Of a stretch of DNA of 10,985 bases, positions 5,716 to 10,985 are shown piece by piece (positions within the stretch are counted from its first letter, which is position 1; the number at the start of each line of letters is the position of its first letter). This stretch comes from JBOFEH01 sp051650265 (GTDB lineage Bacteria; Bacillota; Clostridia; Lachnospirales; Cellulosilyticaceae). The notes under the pieces were generated by a model that saw nothing but the letters and a program-made list of their open reading frames with translations, was not told the origin of the DNA and did no database searches. Both the position numbers and the translations under genes were made by a program. The stretch covers positions 1-10,985 of the forward strand of contig JBOFIR010000172.1 in the NCBI GenBank assembly GCA_051650265.1, read 5' to 3'.

Positions 5716-5741
5716 AAAGCCCCTTCATCTGAAGGGGCTTT
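5716..5741 (-). terminator. Terminator-like hairpin directly after hppA
   Basis: AAAGCCCCTTC (5716-5726) and GAAGGGGCTTT (5731-5741) form a perfect 11-bp stem with an ATCT tetraloop. It starts 4 bp after the hppA stop codon. The minus-strand T tract is short (TTTACTT), so termination may be partial. The stem is symmetrical and could act on both strands. Confidence 0.75.
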
Positions 5742-5745
5742 GTCA

Positions 5746-7848
5746 TTATCTAAATAAATTAAACGAAAGCACAAACATAGCAAACACAATAGAAACCATA
5801 GACATGAGTTTAATCAAAATATTGATCGCTGGGCCAGATGTATCTTTGAAAGGATCACCTACCGTATCCCCGACAACAGCTGCCTTGTGCGCATCTGATC
5901 CCTTGCCACCTAGGTTGCCTTCTTCGATATACTTCTTACCATTATCCCATGCCCCACCTGAATTGGCCATCATGACTGCCAGAATAAAGCCTGTTGTTGT
6001 AGCACCTGCAAGAAGTCCTGCTACACCATTTGGTCCAAGGAGCATACCTACAACCAGTGGTGATGCGACAGCCAACACCACGATCTTGATCAATTCTTTC
6101 TGAGCTGCCTTGGTACAAATATCTACACAGGCTGCATAGTCCGGCTCTGCTTTGCCTTCCATCAGCCCAGGGATACTAGCAAACTGCCTCCTCACTTCTA
6201 CAACAATTTTACCAGCTGCTTTACCAACAGAATCCATCGTAAATGCTGAGAATACAAACGTTAGCATGCCACCCAAGAAAAGCCCTATGAGTACTTGTGG
6301 ATTCACAATAGAAAGATTAAAGGTAAAATCAATACTGTTCTTTTGGGCAAGCATTTCAATTGAATCTTTGTAAGCTGCAATAAATGCCAATGCTGTGAGC
6401 GCAGCTGAGCCAATCGCAAAACCTTTACCTGTAGCTGCTGTTGTATTGCCTAGCGAATCTAGTGCATCTGTACGTTCACGCACTACGCCCTCAAGCCCTG
6501 CCATCTCCGCAATACCTCCTGCATTGTCTGCCACAGGCCCATAAGCATCCGTGGCCAGTGTGATCCCCAATGTAGAAAGCATCCCTACTGCTGAGATCGC
6601 TATCCCATATAAGCCCAGATTAAAGTTATCAAACCCACCTGATACGATATAACTAAAGATAACAGAGATCCCCACAACAATAACTGGCAATGCTGTAGAC
6701 ATCATCCCTACTGAAATCCCACCTATAATAACTGTTGCAGCCCCTGTTTCCGCCGCTTCTGCAACACGTCTCGTAGGCTTATAGTGACTGCTCGTAAAGT
6801 ACTCTGAGAAAAACCCGATTAATAAACCTGCTACAAGTCCACTTAATATAGAGAAATAAATTCCGATATATTCTTTTCCTAATACTTGTGTCACCAAGAA
6901 ATACGAGGCGATTGCAATAAGAACAGCTGAGGAATAGACCCCTCTCCTAAGAGCAGCCAAGAGTTTCACTTGTGATACCTCTTCCCCCGTCTTCACAAAA
7001 AATGTGCCTACGATAGATGCTACAACACCAAGTGCCGCAACAATCAGCGGAATAGTCACCCCACCTACTGATAAGCCTGCTGCTACTGCCAATGCACAAG
7101 AAGACACAATAGAACCTACATAAGACTCATAGAGGTCTGCACCAAGTCCAGCTACATCCCCAACATTATCGCCTACGTTATCTGCAATAACAGCAGGATT
7201 TCTTGGGTCATCCTCAGGAATGCCAATCTCTACTTTTCCTACAAGGTCTGCTCCCACATCCGCCGCCTTTGTAAAGATGCCGCCACCAACTCTCGCAAAG
7301 AGCGCCATAGAAGATGCACCCATACCAAAAGTAAGCATGGTTGAGGTGATATTTGCAATACGATCTGCTACTGGAAGTGCCTTATAGTACCAATCCAATA
7401 TGTAATACCAAATACTCAGATCCAGTAGCCCAAAACCAACAACAACTAGGCCCATGACAGCACCACTCGAAAATGCCACTCGAAGTCCTGTATTGAGGCT
7501 TTTTCTACACCCATTTGCTGTTCTTGCGTTGGATGACGTGGCCATCTTCATCCCCAAAAAGCCGCTAAGCCCTGAGAAGAAACCACCTGTCAAAAATGCA
7601 TAAGGAATAAAGACATTCACATAACCTAACAAACTTAAAATCAGTAACACCACAAACAAAATTGCAAAGAAAATCAAAACACCTCTGTACTGCCTTTTCA
7701 AATACGCTTTCGCCCCGATACGAATACTAGCCGCGATGCTTTTCATCTTGTCCGTTCCTTCATCGTACTTTGAGACTTTCCATGCAAAATACCCTGCAAA
7801 TATCAGAGCAATCACTGCCCCTATTGGTGCTAATACAATCAAATCCAT
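5746..7848 (-). CDS. hppA: Membrane-bound pyrophosphatase, probably K+-dependent and Na+-translocating
   Basis: A 700-residue integral membrane enzyme that hydrolyses cytoplasmic pyrophosphate and uses the energy to pump cations outward. The length and about 16 hydrophobic segments match the family. Active-site motifs are visible: DVGADLVGKVE (197-207), then EDDPRNPAVIADNVGDNVGD (212-231), the DAYGPVADNAGGIAEM loop (434-449), and GDTVGDPFKDTSGP near the C terminus (660-673). The semi-conserved Glu falls in DLYESYVGS (Glu241), the position seen in Na+-pumping members rather than the SYAES position of plant H+ pumps. SLGNTTAATGKG has Ala471 and Gly474, as in K+-dependent enzymes, where K+-independent ones have Lys and Thr. 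GAGGAGGTGA precedes the start. The gene is separated from the upstream MFS gene by a strong terminator, so it should have its own promoter in 7849-7937, which I could not assign. A dual Na+/H+ pump is the main alternative. Confidence 0.95.
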   Translation of the reverse strand: MDLIVLAPIGAVIALIFAGYFAWKVSKYDEGTDKMKSIAASIRIGAKAYLKRQYRGVLIFFAILFVVLLILSLLGYVNVFIPYAFLTGGFFSGLSGFLGMKMATSSNARTANGCRKSLNTGLRVAFSSGAVMGLVVVGFGLLDLSIWYYILDWYYKALPVADRIANITSTMLTFGMGASSMALFARVGGGIFTKAADVGADLVGKVEIGIPEDDPRNPAVIADNVGDNVGDVAGLGADLYESYVGSIVSSCALAVAAGLSVGGVTIPLIVAALGVVASIVGTFFVKTGEEVSQVKLLAALRRGVYSSAVLIAIASYFLVTQVLGKEYIGIYFSILSGLVAGLLIGFFSEYFTSSHYKPTRRVAEAAETGAATVIIGGISVGMMSTALPVIVVGISVIFSYIVSGGFDNFNLGLYGIAISAVGMLSTLGITLATDAYGPVADNAGGIAEMAGLEGVVRERTDALDSLGNTTAATGKGFAIGSAALTALAFIAAYKDSIEMLAQKNSIDFTFNLSIVNPQVLIGLFLGGMLTFVFSAFTMDSVGKAAGKIVVEVRRQFASIPGLMEGKAEPDYAACVDICTKAAQKELIKIVVLAVASPLVVGMLLGPNGVAGLLAGATTTGFILAVMMANSGGAWDNGKKYIEEGNLGGKGSDAHKAAVVGDTVGDPFKDTSGPAINILIKLMSMVSIVFAMFVLSFNLFR

Positions 7849-7937
7849 AACACCTTCACCTCCTCGTACAATATATGTTTACTGCTTAATGTTTAGTCTT
7901 CTCCGCTATAGTTTTTTTGGAATGTTTCTTTATTAAA

Positions 7938-7969
7938 AGAGGCTAAGAACTGCTCAGTTCTTAGCCTCT
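7938..7969 (-). terminator. Strong intrinsic terminator of the hydrolase-MFS operon
   Basis: AGAGGCTAAGAACTG (7938-7952) and CAGTTCTTAGCCTCT (7955-7969) are perfect 15-base complements. The stem ends in a tight loop and is followed on the minus strand by TTTTAATAAAG. It lies 21 bp after the MFS stop codon and isolates hppA from the upstream operon. Confidence 0.85.
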
Positions 7970-7990
7970 CAAAGCAACTACTTATTCCCT

Positions 7991-9331
7991 TTATTGCTGT
8001 GCCATCTTCTTCGTTTCAACACCCATAACGAGTACAATAATTGCGCCTACGACCAAGATCACACCATTTGTACAAAATACGCCGGTAAGACCATAGCCTT
8101 GCACAATTGCGCCAATAGCCATCGGTGCAATAAATCCTGCAATACGCCCAATACTTCCAGCAAGGCCTAGGCCTGTGCCACGAAGTGCTGCTGGGAAAAG
8201 TTCTGGTGTATAGACATAGAGTTGTGAAGACATGGCAGAAGAAAACCAATAAAGAGGTAGAATCCACCAACCACCAAAAGCGAGGAATACAAATCCAACG
8301 ATTGCATAAGCAACCATACATAGCATCAATGTCTTTTTACGCCCAATGGCATCGCTCAAAAAGCCTACTGCAAGACCTGGTGTCCCTGTACCAACAATCG
8401 CTGCAATCAAGGTAAAGGTGTACCCTGAAGTAATGGTATATCCCATTTCCTTGGTGAGGAAAGTAGGGAGCCATTGAATAAAGCCGTAGAACGTATAGTT
8501 AGTAATAAATGCAATAATAATCGCCAGAATAGAGTTTTTGATGAGTTCTTTTGTGAAAAGATCACGCGCTTTTGCTTGCTTGAGGACGCCTTGCCCTTTT
8601 TGTGCGGCGTCTAGAGCTTCTTCTCTAGGCACTGTGATCTGTCCAAGTACACGTCTTTCGATATCTTCTACAATTTCTAAAGCTTTCACATAGTCCTTCT
8701 TGGTGAGATAGTACCTAACAGACTCATGAAGCATCTTCCATGCAAAAGGAATAAATACTAACCCCAATACCGCGCAAAGTGCAAATGTCCAGCGCCATCC
8801 ATTTGGCAAACCGCCAAGAATCATCACCATCACAACAGCCAATACATACCCTACACCATTGCCTATAGAGAAGATCCCCATGAAGCGTCCTCTCACTTTA
8901 AAAGGCGCAAACTCACTCACATACGCTTGTGCCACAGGAATAAAACCACCTAAACCTAACCCTACAATCACGCGAATGATATAGAGTGTGGTAAAGTTAT
9001 TTGCAAATGTAGAGATCCCAATTCCGATGGCGAAAATCAACGTGGTAATGGTTAATGCTTTTTTGCGTCCAATCACATCCGCTAATGCCCCAAATACAAA
9101 GGCTCCTATTAAAAGGCCTAATGAACTTGCAGACATCAGCGTCCCAATCATAAAAGGCTTAAGCCCCCACTCTTTGATGACCAAAGGCATCGCCATTGGC
9201 AAAGAGGTTAGCCCATAGTTAACAATCATGACACCGATCATACATAAGAAAACCAAACGCCAGTGCCATCCCCCAACCTTCATTGTATCAATACGACCGC
9301 TAATTGTTTTGTTATACGGATTATTTGACAT
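7991..9331 (-). CDS. MFS transporter of the sugar/organic-acid porter type
   Basis: A 446-residue 12-helix secondary transporter, probably a proton symporter. The duplicated MFS signature is visible as GALADVIGRKKA (81-92, between TM2 and TM3) and GFLSDAIGRKKT in the second half. RVIVGLGLGGFIPVAQAYVSE with PFKVRGRFMG (120-152) and PELFPAALRGTGLG are the conserved helix-4 and helix-10 regions of the sugar porter, AAHS and NiaP-like branches. The central loop (about 200-260) is charged and cytoplasmic. GAGGGGG lies just before the ATG. The gene starts 29 bp after the stop of a CocE/NonD-family hydrolase and ends before a strong terminator, so the two form one transcription unit. The transporter may import the hydrolase's ester or amide substrate or its acid product. 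The substrate cannot be read from the sequence. Confidence 0.9.
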   Translation of the reverse strand: MSNNPYNKTISGRIDTMKVGGWHWRLVFLCMIGVMIVNYGLTSLPMAMPLVIKEWGLKPFMIGTLMSASSLGLLIGAFVFGALADVIGRKKALTITTLIFAIGIGISTFANNFTTLYIIRVIVGLGLGGFIPVAQAYVSEFAPFKVRGRFMGIFSIGNGVGYVLAVVMVMILGGLPNGWRWTFALCAVLGLVFIPFAWKMLHESVRYYLTKKDYVKALEIVEDIERRVLGQITVPREEALDAAQKGQGVLKQAKARDLFTKELIKNSILAIIIAFITNYTFYGFIQWLPTFLTKEMGYTITSGYTFTLIAAIVGTGTPGLAVGFLSDAIGRKKTLMLCMVAYAIVGFVFLAFGGWWILPLYWFSSAMSSQLYVYTPELFPAALRGTGLGLAGSIGRIAGFIAPMAIGAIVQGYGLTGVFCTNGVILVVGAIIVLVMGVETKKMAQQ

Positions 9332-9360
9332 AACATGCCCCCTCTATGTGACACTCTGTT

Positions 9361-10985
9361 TTATTCAATCGTTTGTAACCACAAGTCACCTGGTGTTTGT
9401 GGAATATATGGTAACAACAGGTAAGATGGATACTCTGCATCACGGTAGATCTTATAATTGATGGTAGTGCCACTTGGTATTGGCCCCATCGCCCCTACTT
9501 TTCCAGTCCATGAATGTCCTTGGTATTCAAAAGCATCCATAGAAGTCACTTCAAGTTCCATATAAGTACCTGGCGCAAAGACCATACCGATTGGATTGAC
9601 TTCTATAATATACTCATTGATCTTCCCTGGCTCCACAGGTACACGTTTGGTATGGTCATGTGCTGGCCTTGCAAGCTGTGAACGCTCGGGTCATAGGCAT
9701 GAGAAGCACGTAGTGCACCATATCTTGAGATTGGCAGACGGGTACCACCAGGTGTGATCTGCCATACTTTCACAATAAAATTGGCATCTGACGCATCAAT
9801 AGATGCAAACAAGTGAAGCTCAATTGGCCCTGTAAATTCTGTTGGCCGCGTAAACATTGGTGAACGGTAAGTGATTGCCTCAAATTTATCTGTGATACTC
9901 GGTGGTCTGTGTGTAAAACTATCAGGTGGTAATTCTCCCTCAGGATCTTTTTCCCAGCGCAGTTCACCAAATGTTCTAAGATAGAGCTTCTTCCATTCTG
10001 TACGTTTGAGCGGATACTCATGCTCATAGCGATACCCACGTCCTACGATATTGATCTTGAATGGGGGTTCATCCATGATCCCTGTATCAATCCCTTTCAT
10101 CCAGTAATCATACCACCTCAGAGACTCTTCATTCATAAAGCGGTAAGGTAACTCCATGCCATTGTAAGCTTCCATCACCGCGCATCGTTTGGGCACTGCA
10201 AGCCGTGCATCATTCATCGCATCAAATACAGGGGCACTCCACCTTCCATTTGGTGACCAGCCACATTTCATGTAGACTGGCACTTGTACTTTGTCATACA
10301 TACTTTGAGTGGAGCGTGCACGCCAGAATGGACCATCTTCTGAATGAAGTAAATAATCCAAGTAGAAAGGTTGATATTTGGGTGGCCATGTGTTAAATAT
10401 CTTTGAGAAATAAGAAATAGGCTTCAAATCTGGATCTGCTTTTTTCTCCTCAATCATGGCTTTGAGTGTTTCTTCTGAGTAAAGCTTACTCGACCATGCG
10501 GCTGGATTTGGCGAAGGACAAAGTTCCCAGTACATACTCATATACGTATTAGGCACCCCACCATAATACCCATGCTGATAATAGTCATTGCTAAAAGATA
10601 GTGGCATGATACAGGTCAAGTGTGGTGGTTGCTGCGCAGCTGCAAGCATCTGGATGATCCCAAAGTAAGAGTAGCCTAGCATTGCCACTTTGCCATTACA
10701 CCAAGCTTCCCTTGTTGCCAGCCATTCAATCACATCATAAATATCTTCTTGCTCTTGAGGATTATATACACCCAAGAACTCTCCTTCAGACTTACCAATC
10801 CCTCTTGGATCAGGAATAATAAATGCATAGCCTCTTGTTACAAAGAAGTCAATATCCCCTGCCTCAAGACTATGGTCAAAATAGAGTGATTTTGAAGAGA
10901 GTGTCCCATGTTTGATCGCTTGCATCGTCTTTCCATAAGAAGCCCAGGCGATCAGGGCCGGTGCAGATTCTAGTTCAGCTGGCAC
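9361..10985 (-). pseudogene. CocE/NonD (X-Pro dipeptidyl-peptidase-like) hydrolase, 5'-truncated by the window and frameshifted
   Basis: An alpha/beta hydrolase with a C-terminal jelly-roll domain, of the group that cleaves esters or acyl-amino bonds. The visible part starts within the N-terminal strand (ALIAWASYGKTMQ), so the true start is off the right edge. It contains IIPDPRGIGKSEGEF (56-70 of the visible protein), the nucleophile elbow GYSYFG (Ser106), RWYDYWMKGIDTGIMDEPPFKI and the jelly-roll part. The frame from 10985 stops at 9603, while the rest of the protein continues in another frame (open to the stop at 9361). The best join is YDPERSQLARPAHDHTKRV, reached if one C is restored in the CCC at 9690-9688. 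This is a one-base deletion or a sequence error. The usual Asp (GGWYD) and His (GPWxH) motifs are not seen where expected. It is cotranscribed with the MFS gene. Confidence 0.8.

Noticed and set aside
8016..8321. A 101-residue ORF within the MFS gene, other frame
   Set aside because: Rich in Cys, Trp and Arg, with no plausible start signal; a shadow of the transporter gene.
9361..9636. A separate 91-residue gene
   Set aside because: Its sequence continues the jelly-roll domain of the upstream hydrolase; the internal Met has no ribosome binding site, and the frame upstream joins the family sequence.
9660..9700. Programmed ribosomal frameshift in the hydrolase
   Set aside because: No slippery heptamer or downstream pseudoknot is seen, and the family is not known to use frameshifting; a one-base deletion in a C run is simpler.
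1..10985. CRISPR arrays, rRNA genes or riboswitches
   Set aside because: I saw no regularly spaced repeats with spacers, no rRNA-like sequence and no conserved riboswitch core in the intergenic regions.

Overview
The window looks like the chromosome of a low-GC anaerobic Firmicute of class Clostridia. The evidence is AT-rich coding sequence, strong G-rich ribosome binding sites, a membrane pyrophosphatase with Na+-pump and K+-dependence signatures, and an ECF sigma factor paired with a DUF4179-type anti-sigma protein. I cannot name the genus from sequence alone.

Left part (1 to about 1582): the right-hand end of an integrated genetic element. It holds the last codons of an unidentified gene, a complete tyrosine recombinase, a run of short direct repeats that could be integrase arm sites, and a 3'-half copy of a tRNA-Gly(CCC) gene that I read as the attachment site. 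The element would extend leftward out of the window. A terminator-like hairpin follows the tRNA stub and probably belonged to the original tRNA gene.

Middle part (about 1583 to 5424), all genes on the minus strand: a compact three-gene operon of small unknown proteins (87 aa soluble, 43 aa membrane, 122 aa exported), then an IS200-type insertion sequence (single TnpA of the HUH/Y1 type, with hairpin ends), then a sigma/anti-sigma pair that overlaps by ATGA and ends in a clear terminator.

Right part (5552 to 10985), also all minus strand: hppA (pyrophosphate-driven cation pump), followed downstream by a terminator-like hairpin, a possible 33-codon ORF and a second hairpin closely related to the one after the anti-sigma gene. 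Upstream of hppA lies a two-gene unit, a CocE/NonD-family hydrolase followed 29 bp later by an MFS transporter, ending in a strong terminator. The hydrolase runs off the window at its 5' end and is broken by an apparent one-base deletion in a C tract.

Functionally, the left side is mobile DNA. The rest is ordinary chromosomal accessory content: envelope-stress-type signalling, bioenergetics, and a probable uptake-plus-hydrolysis pair. I did not find a clear novel defence or mobile system. The least explained items are the three-gene operon, the arm-like repeats on both sides of the tRNA core, the repeated terminator element and the small ORF behind hppA.
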